Shown one piece after another: positions 7,627 to 15,659 of a stretch of 23,332 nt of DNA. The notes below the pieces were generated by a model, which worked only from the letters and a program-made list of their open reading frames with translations, made no database searches and was not told the DNA's origin. A program made the position numbers and the translations under genes. Positions within the stretch are counted from its first letter, which is position 1; each line of letters begins with the position of its first letter. This DNA comes from a bacterium UBP8_UBA817 (GTDB lineage Bacteria > Margulisbacteria > Marinamargulisbacteria > UBA817), in assembly GCA_002296285.1 (NCBI GenBank), contig DBHX01000026.1, positions 514 to 23,845 on the forward strand, written 5' to 3'.

Positions 7627-8784
7627 CTATTTTATTTGTTGAGACGCTAATTGCGCGGATTTCGCCAACACACTGGCCCCAATAAAAATGGCCTGTTCAT
7701 CCGCAATAAACCCGGGTGTGTGCACTGGAATAAATGCCTCACTGACTGGGCGCGCCCCAATTCGATAAAACCATCCTGGGAATGATTGCGTATAAAACCC
7801 AAAATCTTCTGAGGCCATATTGGGGGCCAACAGTGGGACCATCCCCGCATCTCCCAGGGTGTCTCGAATCGCGGATTGAGCAATTGATTCAAGCCCCACA
7901 TGATTAATAAGTGACGGCGATGCGGGGTCGATGTGAACATGAATCACACCTTCATTTGGCAATGCCTCAAAGGCCTTCAATGCGTGATGAAATTGTGCTC
8001 GTTTCTCAGAGGATAAGCAGCGAATGGTGCCCCTTATTTCCACACGCTCAGGAATAATATTGTGAGTCCCTCCTCCGCTGACCATGGTAGCGGTTATTAA
8101 GTTGGTATCATTGCCAATGGTCGCCATTAATTCATTGATTTTCACCGTAATTTGACCTAAGACAGGAATGGGGTTAATGCCTTCTTTTGGACGTGCGGCA
8201 TGCGCACTAACCCCCGTAATTTGAATGGTAAATTTGTCCGAATGACTGGAAATAGCCCCTTGATGACAGACCACTTTCCCAACATCATATCGGCGATCCA
8301 CATGGGCCCCAAATATCGCTTGAATATCGGATGGAAGGGCCCCCGAACCCATAACAAATTTGGCCCCTGTGGCCAATTCTTCCGCCTGTTGAAGGATTAA
8401 AATCACATCAGATTGTGCGGGAGCTTGGGATAGCAGTCGTGCCGCACCAATGGCCCAAGTGGCATGCACATCGTGCCCACATGCATGCATCACTCCAGGA
8501 GTCTTGGATGAAAATGGCACCCCAGTGTTTTCGGTGATGGGCAATGCATCAATATCCCCACGAATCGCCACCGGTGGACGGGATGAATCCTTGCCCTTTA
8601 AACGTGCAACAATACTGGTTCCTGGGGTTTGGATATCAACTGTATTGCACTTCTTCAATGCGTTTAACAACATCTTCTGGGTATTTACCTCTTGATTTGA
8701 TAACTCAGGGTATTGATGCAAGGTTTCTCTCAACTGAATTAAGTCATGTGTGAGTTCCTTAGAAAATTGATTGCTATAGGTCAT
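7627..8784 (-). CDS. M20-family amidohydrolase (N-acyl-amino acid deacylase)
   Basis: Metal-dependent hydrolase of the M20D aminoacylase/carboxypeptidase group, 385 residues. Visible sites are the metal ligands in MHACGHDVHA near residue 100, QQAEELATGA with the catalytic glutamate near 135, GAHVD near 160, and the late histidine in FIPVHTPGF near 355. The middle part (SAHAARPKEGINPI, then ISAHA-like dimerisation domain about 180-290) is typical. The start overlaps the stop of the racemase-like gene by ATGA, so the two form an operon. In Geobacillus an N-succinylamino-acid racemase sits with an M20 desuccinylase and an N-succinyltransferase that together turn D- into L-amino acids; that context suggests an N-succinyl or N-acetyl amino acid substrate here. 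Exact substrate unknown. Confidence 0.9.
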   Translation of the reverse strand: MTYSNQFSKELTHDLIQLRETLHQYPELSNQEVNTQKMLLNALKKCNTVDIQTPGTSIVARLKGKDSSRPPVAIRGDIDALPITENTGVPFSSKTPGVMHACGHDVHATWAIGAARLLSQAPAQSDVILILQQAEELATGAKFVMGSGALPSDIQAIFGAHVDRRYDVGKVVCHQGAISSHSDKFTIQITGVSAHAARPKEGINPIPVLGQITVKINELMATIGNDTNLITATMVSGGGTHNIIPERVEIRGTIRCLSSEKRAQFHHALKAFEALPNEGVIHVHIDPASPSLINHVGLESIAQSAIRDTLGDAGMVPLLAPNMASEDFGFYTQSFPGWFYRIGARPVSEAFIPVHTPGFIADEQAIFIGASVLAKSAQLASQQIK

Positions 8785-9902
8785 GTTTGAATCACTTCTT
8801 TATGAACACACAATGACTCAATGCGATCAATATCCACCTCAACACCAAGGCCTGGTTGTGTTGGTACTTGCATTCGCCCATCGGAATTCATGGACCATTC
8901 GGGAAACACAATATCTTTATGCCAGTACCTATAACTTGGGGATATATCCCCTGGAATTGTAAAGTTTTCCATGCTGGCAAGTGCCACGTTATACGCACGC
9001 CCGATCCCAGTTTCAAGCATTCCTCCGCACCAGACTGGCACCTGATGTTTGGCGCAAAGATTATGAATCTTGATGGCTTCGGTAAATCCGCCCACGCGAC
9101 CAGGTTTGATATTAATGATTTTTGTGGCCCCGATTTCAATGGCCACTTGAGCATGATCTGCATGAAAAATAGATTCATCCAAACACACTGGCGTTGCTAA
9201 TTTCGGCTGCAATTTTGCATGCATGACAATATCATCCCATGCCAATGGTTGCTCCATCATCATCAAATTTAATTCATCCATTGCCTTGAGTATCGACAGA
9301 TCATCCAAGGTATAGGCATTGTTGGCGTCCACCATTAAGGGGACCTCTGGACCACATATCTCACGAACCTTGGCCATGTAATCCAAATCTTTCCCAGGTT
9401 TTATTTTGCATTTAATTTTTTTATATCCAGCTTGAAATTCCTGTTGAACCACATCCACCAATGCCTCCGACGATGGCTGAATCCCTAAAGCAATCCCACA
9501 GGCGATGTCGGTGTTTACACCACCCATGGCTTGACTTAATGAAAGACCTTGCATTTCGGCATGCAGGGCCCATGCCGCCATATCGATACTCGCCATGGCC
9601 ATCCAGTGTCCCCGAATATGGCGTTGAATTAAGGCCACCAAATCACTTGGGTGCGCAAATGATTGCCCCATCACCAATGGCAGTATATGTTTTTTAAGAA
9701 CAATCAACGCGGTATCCACCGTTTCAGGTGTATAATTCGGGCGTTGTTTGGCCACGCATTCTGAAAAGACACAACGGCCATCGGCATCCGTTAATTCCAA
9801 CAAAAGAATTTGTTGATTGTCCATGCGATCGGATGCAGACTCAAATGGGGTAACCAATGGCATCTCAATGATTCGGAAAGTTGCGCGAGTAAATTTAATC
9901 AT
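8781..9902 (-). CDS. Enolase-superfamily N-acylamino acid racemase / o-succinylbenzoate synthase
   Basis: 373 residues of the muconate-cycloisomerase subgroup. The catalytic set is complete: KxK acid/base lysines in KKIKCKIKPGKD near residue 163, metal ligands in MVDANNAY (Asp near 190), MMEQPL (Glu) and CLDESI (Asp), and the second catalytic lysine in INIKPGRVGG near 263. VWCGGMLETGIGRAYNVALA and IPGDISPSYRYW are characteristic of the NSAR/OSBS family. No other menaquinone gene is present and the partner gene is an M20 deacylase, so racemisation of N-acyl amino acids is more likely than OSBS activity. Dipeptide epimerase is a less likely alternative. First gene of a two-gene operon. Confidence 0.88.
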   Translation of the reverse strand: MIKFTRATFRIIEMPLVTPFESASDRMDNQQILLLELTDADGRCVFSECVAKQRPNYTPETVDTALIVLKKHILPLVMGQSFAHPSDLVALIQRHIRGHWMAMASIDMAAWALHAEMQGLSLSQAMGGVNTDIACGIALGIQPSSEALVDVVQQEFQAGYKKIKCKIKPGKDLDYMAKVREICGPEVPLMVDANNAYTLDDLSILKAMDELNLMMMEQPLAWDDIVMHAKLQPKLATPVCLDESIFHADHAQVAIEIGATKIINIKPGRVGGFTEAIKIHNLCAKHQVPVWCGGMLETGIGRAYNVALASMENFTIPGDISPSYRYWHKDIVFPEWSMNSDGRMQVPTQPGLGVEVDIDRIESLCVHKEVIQT

Positions 9903-9916
9903 GCGTTACACAGTGA

Positions 9917-9946
9917 ATAATAACGGTTGAGCCCCTGTAATTTCAA
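9917..9946 (-). promoter_or_regulatory. Candidate promoter of the racemase/M20 operon
   Basis: Minus strand TTGAAA (9941-9946), 18-base spacer, TATTAT (9917-9922). The ATG is 14 bases downstream, so the leader would be about 7-8 bases and has no Shine-Dalgarno. Confidence 0.45.
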
Positions 9947-10259
9947 TGTTCTTTTTCTCTGGCAGCCCTTTAGTTATTTCTATAATTATAAGATACTCGC
10001 TTTTTCTTAGCCCCTAGCCCCAAGCTCACCCAGAAATGGCTTTAAACTCCAGACGCTCTTTCTTCCATTTTAGGCATTGGAACTGTCAAAAAACACCGAA
10101 ACCAACGTTTTACTCTCAAAAAAAAAACTTTACTGCCAGTTAAACGGAAGTTATTTTTCCTCGAAGGCCTTGAATCAAGCATTTTCGAGAGCCACAGGTT
10201 GACAAGCCATGATAAAATTATAATTTAATTTTATAAATTTCAATAAATGGGGGTTGGGT
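9947..10259. other. Gene-free stretch
   Basis: No supported gene on either strand. It contains A- and T-runs, a TATAATTATA palindrome at 9981-9990, a 7-bp tandem repeat (GGGGCTA twice on the minus strand, about 10011-10025) and an AT-rich tract at 10210-10245 ahead of the broken gene at 10260. No tRNA or convincing terminator was seen. Confidence 0.5.
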
Positions 10260-10664
10260 ATGAATAAAACATGTGCATTACCGTCGTGTGATCATTTGTA
10301 AAAAGTCTTCGAAGGGGTACCCCTTCAGACGCTGACACAGTTTTGTCAACGACCCATTTATTTCAATACACCGAAAGATCAACGGCACTACTCGAAATTG
10401 CATGCGCAGTTTCAGGCTCATACAGATGCATACAGTCGCATTGAATTTAGTAAAGCTCGAAAAATTTTGATCAATGAGTTTTGGATCATTTTAGCATCCC
10501 CCCACACAATCTCCGGTGCATCAGAAGCCATTTACATGAATTGTTACCAACCCATCCAATGGAACTTATCACTAACCAAAGATAAATTACTTGAACGCAT
10601 CCAATCGTTTTTAAACGCGCTGCATTCATTCATTAGCAATCAACAAAACGATTCATTGCATTGA
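10260..10664 (+). pseudogene. Unknown gene interrupted by one in-frame TAA
   Basis: An ATG at 10260, with GGGGGTTGGGT just upstream, opens a frame that meets TAA at 10299-10301 after 13 residues (MNKTCALPSCDHL). It then continues in the same frame, without another stop, for 120 codons to TGA/TAA at 10664 (KVFEGVPLQT...FISNQQNDSLH). A conventional gene finder would start at TTG 10398. Reading the TAA as a mutated CAA would restore a 134-residue protein. The C-terminal half looks helical (KLLERIQSFLNALHSFI); there is no signal peptide, and the family is not recognised. It ends 64 bases before hisI on the same strand. Confidence 0.45.
10311..10326. repeat. Perfect 16-bp palindrome
   Basis: GAAGGGGTACCCCTTC is a perfect inverted repeat with no loop, lying 10 bases after the in-frame TAA of the broken gene. 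It could be a protein-binding site or may simply encode EGVP-L in the former protein. Confidence 0.6.
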
Positions 10665-10691
10665 CGTTCTTTTTTTCGTGCATCTTTTCGG

Positions 10692-10720
10692 TTGCCAACC
10701 GATCGTTTTTTGGTTACCAT
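10692..10720 (+). promoter_or_regulatory. Candidate hisI promoter
   Basis: TTGCCA at 10692-10697, 17-base spacer, TACCAT at 10715-10720, then 7 bases to the hisI ATG. No Shine-Dalgarno is present in those 7 bases; the transcript would be leaderless. Confidence 0.4.
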
Positions 10721-10727
10721 CACAATC

Positions 10728-11198
10728 ATGATAGAATTTGAACCAAGAACCTCCATTGAACAAGTCGAAGAAACAGGAAGTTTCGCCCCTAAATTTGATG
10801 AACATGGGCTCATTCCTGTGGTTACAACTGACCATGAATCTGGTGAAGTTTTAATGCAAGGGTATATGAACCGAGACGCATTGCGTCAAACCATTCAATT
10901 GGGTGAAGCCGTGTATTTTTCAAGAAGCCGCCAAACATTATGGCACAAAGGCAAAACCAGTGGATTGGTTCAACGAGTCAAAGAAATACGCATTGATGAT
11001 GATCAAGACTGCATTTGGTTGCGTGTGGATGTTCAAGGTGGTGCTAGTTGCCATGTTGGTTATCGGTCCTGCTTTTACCGATCCATTCCATTTGGTGACG
11101 CCAATGCAACCTCGGTTGAATTATCCTTTACTGAGTCTGAAAAGGTGTTTGACCCAAAAGATGTTTATGGGGATGCCCCCAACCCCACCCAATTGTAA
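10728..11198 (+). CDS. hisI: Phosphoribosyl-AMP cyclohydrolase
   Basis: Third step of histidine synthesis, hydrolysing the adenine ring of PR-AMP. 156 residues; core motifs are SGEVLMQGYMNRDAL, AVYFSRSRQTLWHKGKTSG, VQRVKEIRIDDDQD and SCHVGYRSCFYRSI, then KVFDPKDVYGDA, which matches archaeal and alphaproteobacterial HisI tails. The family motif DCDxDA, whose cysteine is a zinc ligand, reads DDDQDC here: the cysteine is replaced by Asp, while a new cysteine appears four positions later. The two later zinc cysteines are intact. The ATG at 10728 gives a family-like start; TTG at 10692 is less likely. TTGCCA (10692-10697), 17 bases, TACCAT (10715-10720) lie 7 bases before the ATG. No other his gene is nearby. 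Confidence 0.92.
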   Translation: MIEFEPRTSIEQVEETGSFAPKFDEHGLIPVVTTDHESGEVLMQGYMNRDALRQTIQLGEAVYFSRSRQTLWHKGKTSGLVQRVKEIRIDDDQDCIWLRVDVQGGASCHVGYRSCFYRSIPFGDANATSVELSFTESEKVFDPKDVYGDAPNPTQL

Positions 11199-11218
11199 AT
11201 TTACGATATAATAGGGTT

Positions 11219-11650
11219 ATGATATTCATCATTCTCCATGCCATTATTACATTTATATTAACCGGAATGATTTGGGTAATTCAATTGGTTCATTACCCCA
11301 TGTTTCAGTTTCTAGATTTAAAAAACCATTCAAAAGCCATGCAATTTCATCGACAACGCATTTCATTGATTGTGGTGCCACTCATGCTTTTTGAACTGAT
11401 ATCTGGCGTGTATTTGGCCCACGCACAATGGGCAACACTTTCTGGATTTCACGCCATAAATATTGCATTTCTATTGATCATTTGGGTGCACACCTTTGGG
11501 CTCATGGTCCCGTTTCATCAAACCATGTCAATGCAGCTGAATATTTCGTTGCTTCAAAAAACACTTCAACACCATTGGATTCGAACCCTGGCATGGAGCG
11601 CTAAATCTGTTTTATGGGGGGCTATTTTATGGCATATTCTCTCAATATAA
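11219..11650 (+). CDS. Integral membrane protein, four helices, unknown function
   Basis: 143 residues with helices at about 2-24 (IILHAIITFILTGMIWVIQLVHY), 50-68 (LIVVPLMLFELISGVYLAHA), 78-97 (INIAFLLIIWVHTFGLMV) and 122-140. The pattern WVIQLVHYPMF near the first helix with a conserved histidine, and the histidine pairs in the later helices, resemble a small uncharacterised membrane family often met near photolyase genes; this is recalled, not tested. TATAAT (11207-11212) lies 6 bases before the ATG. Its 3' end overlaps the next gene by 22 bases, so the two are co-transcribed. Confidence 0.8.
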   Translation: MIFIILHAIITFILTGMIWVIQLVHYPMFQFLDLKNHSKAMQFHRQRISLIVVPLMLFELISGVYLAHAQWATLSGFHAINIAFLLIIWVHTFGLMVPFHQTMSMQLNISLLQKTLQHHWIRTLAWSAKSVLWGAILWHILSI

Positions 11651-12255
11651 TTGACAATGATCAGATTCAAACGCCACAGGATCTTTTTGCATTTTGTCGT
11701 GATGAATTGATACTGGGCGTAAAAAAATCAAAACACCCATTTCACCTATGCACATTTTGTTCTGTGATGGAGGATCGCCCCTTTTCTCGCACAGTGGTAT
11801 CGCGCGGCATGAACCAATCGTTAACAGAATGTCGAATTCATTCTGATCGACGATCTCAAAAAAATCATCAACTGATGTCAAACCCCAATGTTTCCCTGGT
11901 CTATTACTCTCAACAACAGCGTTTGCAAGTGCGTTTTGAAGGGACGGCATGCATATTAATGGATCAAGCCAAGGCGGACCATTATTTCATAACGTCATCC
12001 CAACATTCACAACAATGTTATGCCTATCCAATGTCTCCGGGCGCGGCCATTAATGAAAGAACCAAAGAAGAACAATATCCAGAACTTTCAGTCAATGAAT
12101 CGGACGCATCCATGGATGAGGCTAGAAAAAACTTTTCTGTGATTGACGTCTCAATAAAAGCACTGGATGCCCTATGGTTATCTAAAAAAGGACATGTTCG
12201 AATCCATGGAATTCATAACGCCAATGATTGGGACTTAAAATTTGTTGTTGCTTAA
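11629..12255 (+). CDS. Pyridoxamine 5'-phosphate oxidase-like flavin-binding split-barrel protein
   Basis: 208 residues from the ATG at 11629, chosen over 11614 because GGGGGG lies 7 bases before it. The fold is suggested by PFSRTVVSRGMNQSLTECRI, HSDRRSQKNHQLMSNPNVSL and YYSQQQRLQVRFEGTACIL, which match the FMN-phosphate-binding and strand pattern (R-VV-RG, TD-RS-K, QLR-G) of PNPOx-family enzymes. It lacks the C-terminal signature of true PdxH, so it is more likely a general FMN- or heme-binding relative than the vitamin B6 enzyme. It overlaps the upstream membrane protein gene. Confidence 0.8.
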   Translation: MAYSLNIIDNDQIQTPQDLFAFCRDELILGVKKSKHPFHLCTFCSVMEDRPFSRTVVSRGMNQSLTECRIHSDRRSQKNHQLMSNPNVSLVYYSQQQRLQVRFEGTACILMDQAKADHYFITSSQHSQQCYAYPMSPGAAINERTKEEQYPELSVNESDASMDEARKNFSVIDVSIKALDALWLSKKGHVRIHGIHNANDWDLKFVVA

Positions 12256-12307
12256 CAAATTTCAAATTGATTAAAATATCAATATACTGAAATTTGGGAG
12301 AAGACAC

Positions 12308-12640
12308 ATGGAAAACAACACAATTTTACTGGCATTAAAAATTATACTCTCAGCTTCCATCTTTTTTGTTTGGGTGGTTCGTTATGATAATATCATTAAA
12401 GAATTTGGCGAATACAATTTACCCAATTGGCTTCGCGATTTTGTCGGCATTTGCAAGCTCACATTTTGTGGCGTTTTATTGTCAGGAAACAACGACTTAA
12501 TCCTCTATGCATCTGGGGCCATGGTCTCGTTAATGTTGGCTGCATTTTTAACTCATATAAAATTTAAACATTCCATCGACAAAATGATTCCATCCTTAAG
12601 TTTACTCATTATTTGCGCGATATTATTCGTTAACAGTTAA
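12308..12640 (+). CDS. DoxX-like four-helix membrane protein
   Basis: 110 residues with hydrophobic segments at about 6-24, 46-62, 65-82 and 92-108. The arrangement (first helix, then YDNIIKEFGEYNLPNWLRDFVGICKL, then paired helices) fits the DoxX_2 group of small membrane proteins, several of which are tied to redox stress. GGGAG lies about 8 bases before the ATG, and TTCAAA, 16 bases, TATACT forms a possible promoter, so this gene has a normal leader. The 3' end overlaps the convergent DASH gene by 11 bases. Specific function unknown. Confidence 0.65.
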   Translation: MENNTILLALKIILSASIFFVWVVRYDNIIKEFGEYNLPNWLRDFVGICKLTFCGVLLSGNNDLILYASGAMVSLMLAAFLTHIKFKHSIDKMIPSLSLLIICAILFVNS

Positions 12641-13886
12641 CCCATTTTTTAGTGTATTCATTCCCAGGATCATATTTTTTTGCTTGGTTTTGAACATTAA
12701 AAATTCGTTTGGTGTGGCTATTGCCAACACCGGCAATATACATCCAATTGCCATAATTACTGGCCACGTCATAATCAATTAAAAAATGCTCAAAAAGTTC
12801 CGCCCCACGTCGCCAATCTTGATTCAAATTATGAATCAAATAACTGGCAACCACTTGTCGACCACGATTGGACATGTACCCAGTGGTGATTAATTCCTTC
12901 ATGTGAGCATTGACGAAAGGTTCAGATGTTTCCCCACTGGCCCATTGGTTAAAACGATCAGCATTATATTTTGGGATCGGTTCGTTTTGATCTTGAAACC
13001 CATTGTAGTCATACCATTTAATGCCATGCTTCACGGATTGAAAATGAAAAAAATCGCGCCATAATAATTCAAAAAATACCCAATAAGTCGAGATGTTCTT
13101 CTTCACCTTTTTTTCGTATCTTTGAATTTCACGCATGATTTGTCGAGCCGATAAAACCCCCATGGACAACCATGAGGATAATTTTGTGGATACATGATGC
13201 CCATGGCTTAAATTACGTGTATTTTTATAATGCAATATCGCATTTGACTCCCATATATAATCGATGACATGCGCCCATGCCGCCGGCTCTCCAATTGGGC
13301 CTGGGGACGGTGTTAAGGGCAATGCCTTTTCCAATGAATATGGTGTTTCCCCTGTATAGAATAAGCCATGGTCTGTTATATCTGGTGGGATCTTGAGTGG
13401 GCTCATTTCTATTTTTTTTCGAAATGATGAAAATGAATTGGGGGTATTGAACACATCAAATGGCAAATCCTCCGGTTGAATGAGCGTATGATCCCAAATA
13501 AATGTCACTGGAATCTGAACGGCTTGGCACACATGACTTAAGTTTTCCTCAAAACACTGCTCATAATAGCCCACTTCTTTTGTGGTGATGACGTGTGTGA
13601 TTTGATGATGTGCATGGATGGCCTTAAGCGTTATTTCGATTGAATCTGATGACACCCATAATTGGCCCCCAAGCTTTCGAATCTCAAGATCCAGCCCTTT
13701 CACACAGTCCGAATAAAACTGTTTCCGAAAAGGCCCCATGGATTTGAGCTCAAACCAGGTTCTATCCCACTCATTTTCTTGAACCAGTACCAATGGAATG
13801 ATGGGCCGACTCATTTTTTGTGCCAATGCTAGAACAGGATTGTCCTTAAGTCGAAGATTTTGCCGAAATAATACCACCGTACTCAT
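12630..13886 (-). CDS. DASH-type cryptochrome / single-strand DNA photolyase
   Basis: FAD-dependent blue-light enzyme that repairs cyclobutane pyrimidine dimers, in DASH proteins mainly in single-stranded or looped DNA. 418 residues: an N-terminal Rossmann-like antenna domain (VVLFRQNLRLKDNPVLALA) and a C-terminal FAD domain with STKLSSWLSMGVLSARQI near 230, ELLWRDFFHF near 268, MSNRGRQVVASYLIHNL near 330 and DYDVASNYGNWMYIAGVG near 365. The tail FNVQNQAKKYDPGNEYTKKWV is distinctive for DASH. The start overlaps the upstream DPRP stop by ATGA, so both are made from one transcript. No clear Shine-Dalgarno is present. Confidence 0.93.
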   Translation of the reverse strand: MSTVVLFRQNLRLKDNPVLALAQKMSRPIIPLVLVQENEWDRTWFELKSMGPFRKQFYSDCVKGLDLEIRKLGGQLWVSSDSIEITLKAIHAHHQITHVITTKEVGYYEQCFEENLSHVCQAVQIPVTFIWDHTLIQPEDLPFDVFNTPNSFSSFRKKIEMSPLKIPPDITDHGLFYTGETPYSLEKALPLTPSPGPIGEPAAWAHVIDYIWESNAILHYKNTRNLSHGHHVSTKLSSWLSMGVLSARQIMREIQRYEKKVKKNISTYWVFFELLWRDFFHFQSVKHGIKWYDYNGFQDQNEPIPKYNADRFNQWASGETSEPFVNAHMKELITTGYMSNRGRQVVASYLIHNLNQDWRRGAELFEHFLIDYDVASNYGNWMYIAGVGNSHTKRIFNVQNQAKKYDPGNEYTKKWVNC

Positions 13887-15355
13887 TGTTTGCTTACCGT
13901 TTCAATGAATTGGTTCGCAGCCTTAAAAACACGGGCTTTTTTTTCAGCACCCATTTTATCAAATGTTCGAACCGCCATTCCCATCCGTGGGTTTGTCATA
14001 AAAAAATCACGATGGCCATCAATAAATCGCCAGTATAACCCATCGGCAATATCGCACCAATCTCCCGTTCCATAATGGCTCATTTTACGAATGTAATTGG
14101 ACCCACAAATGTAGGGCTTCGTGGCAAAAATCCCCCCATCACTAAATTGGCTCATGCCAAATACATTGGGCCCCATGACCCAATCCGCACCATCGACATA
14201 CATCTCCATAAACCAACGATAGGCTTCTTTGGGGTGAATATCGGAACACAACATGGTAGCCCCAATAATCATTAAGCGCTCAATGTGGTGATTGTAGGCG
14301 TATTTGATGGTCTTTTTTATGGCATCATCCAAGGGCAAGTGCCCTGTATTTCCTTGATACCAATGCTCAGTGAGTTGACGATGCTGTTCCCATACATTCA
14401 TGGATTGTTGTTGATCATTATAGCGTTCATAGATTCCACGAATAAATTCTCGCCACCCCATGACTTGACGAACGAAGCCCTCCAAAGAATTCATGGGAAC
14501 CGCATCCACCATGGTTAAACAATCCTCAATAATTTCTTTCGGAGTAAGTAGGCCAATATTTAACAGTGAAGACATGGCACTATGAAATAAAAATGGGTCG
14601 CGAGTATCAATGGCATCTTCATAATCACCAAATTGGCTAAAATATTGGGATTTAAACTGGCTCCACCAATCCAATGCCTCTCGTCTTGTCACTGGCAACC
14701 ACAGGTCACTGGCTTGGCCTGGGTGATTCGAAAACTCATTGCTTACCATTGCGATCACCTCAGATGTTAGGTCATCTCTCTGTGGCAATTTACGCTTAGG
14801 AATGACCAAGTTCTTGGGGCATTTTTTTCGATTTTCGCTATCATAACTCCACTGCCCCCCAAGCGGTTTCAAATCGTTGTCCACCAAAATTCCCTGCGCT
14901 TTTCGAGATCGCTCGTAATAGGTTTTCATGAAAGGTTTTTTGACTGATTCAGCATAGTCATGAAAATGGTCCACGCAATTTATAAACATGGGCGATGAAT
15001 TGATTTGGCAGTGAATGTGATGATCATTGCAATATTCCAATACCGTTCGTCGAAAGTCTTGGCTAGCAATTTCAGTCACAATGAGCGTTTCAAGGGATGG
15101 GAATTGGGCATGCAACGTTTCCATAAAGGATGTGGGGTGATGTTGGTACTCTAAATACGTCACATGATACCCATTCACACGTAAATCATTGGCGTAATGA
15201 CGCATGGCGGAAAAGAAAAACGCAATTTTAACTTGGTGAAACGAATAATTCGCGCACAAATCACCATGCTCAATCATGATCACGGGAACCGTTGAATCCA
15301 ATCGATTCAATGGATAAAATAATTGATCCCCCAAAACCAACTGCACTTTTTTCAT
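13883..15355 (-). CDS. DPRP / PhrB-type photolyase-related protein lacking the usual FeS cysteines
   Basis: 490 residues of the deoxyribodipyrimidine photolyase-related family, whose studied members (Agrobacterium PhrB, Rhodobacter CryB) repair (6-4) photoproducts or act as cryptochromes. Seen: LVLGDQLFYPLN at the N-terminus; VDHFHDYAESVKKPFMKTYYERSRK; GGQWSYDSENRKK; GFVRQVMGWREFIRGIY near residue 290; WVMGPNVFGMSQFSDGG; and TKPYICGSNYIRKMSHY. Classical members have a CxxC followed by another cysteine for a 4Fe-4S cluster after this last motif; here the segment reads HYGTGDWCDIADGLYW, with a single cysteine. The cluster is probably absent. First gene of the photolyase operon; TAAAAT (15362-15367) lies 6 bases before the ATG. 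Confidence 0.92.
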   Translation of the reverse strand: MKKVQLVLGDQLFYPLNRLDSTVPVIMIEHGDLCANYSFHQVKIAFFFSAMRHYANDLRVNGYHVTYLEYQHHPTSFMETLHAQFPSLETLIVTEIASQDFRRTVLEYCNDHHIHCQINSSPMFINCVDHFHDYAESVKKPFMKTYYERSRKAQGILVDNDLKPLGGQWSYDSENRKKCPKNLVIPKRKLPQRDDLTSEVIAMVSNEFSNHPGQASDLWLPVTRREALDWWSQFKSQYFSQFGDYEDAIDTRDPFLFHSAMSSLLNIGLLTPKEIIEDCLTMVDAVPMNSLEGFVRQVMGWREFIRGIYERYNDQQQSMNVWEQHRQLTEHWYQGNTGHLPLDDAIKKTIKYAYNHHIERLMIIGATMLCSDIHPKEAYRWFMEMYVDGADWVMGPNVFGMSQFSDGGIFATKPYICGSNYIRKMSHYGTGDWCDIADGLYWRFIDGHRDFFMTNPRMGMAVRTFDKMGAEKKARVFKAANQFIETVSKQ

Positions 15356-15394
15356 GTTATAATTTTATCTGAAAAATGTTTTTATCACACGCTC

Positions 15395-15423
15395 TTTACA
15401 AAAACAAACCAACTCTTTATCAT
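15395..15423 (+). promoter_or_regulatory. Candidate rpmB promoter
   Basis: TTTACA (15395-15400), 17-base spacer, TATCAT (15418-15423), then 8 bases to the ATG. The predicted start point is within one or two bases of the start codon, and no Shine-Dalgarno is present. Confidence 0.5.
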
Positions 15424-15431
15424 TATCAATT

Positions 15432-15659
15432 ATGTCTAGAAAAGATCAAATTACAAATAAGAAAAAACGTGTAGCAAACAATGTTTCTCACTCCAATAGA
15501 AAAACAAAACGCACTCAAGAAATCAATCTTCAAACCAAGCGTTTTTTTATAGAAGAACAAAATCGTTGGATTAAATTACGAGTCACCACTCGCTCCATAC
15601 GCACCATTTCTAAAATGGGTGTTCTTGCCTTTGCAAGAAAACACGGGTATTCAATTTAA
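15432..15659 (+). CDS. rpmB: 50S ribosomal protein L28
   Basis: 75-residue basic protein of the large ribosomal subunit. The L28 pattern MSRxxQxTxKxxxxxNNxSHxxxKTKR is present, followed by NLQTKRFFIEEQNRWIKLRVTTRSIRTISKMG. It lacks the zinc-binding cysteines of some L28 forms, and glycines of the usual TGK and GNN motifs are changed (ITNKK, ANNVSH), so it is somewhat divergent. It stands alone, not next to rpmG. Divergent from the DPRP photolyase gene across 76 bases. Confidence 0.93.
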   Translation: MSRKDQITNKKKRVANNVSHSNRKTKRTQEINLQTKRFFIEEQNRWIKLRVTTRSIRTISKMGVLAFARKHGYSI

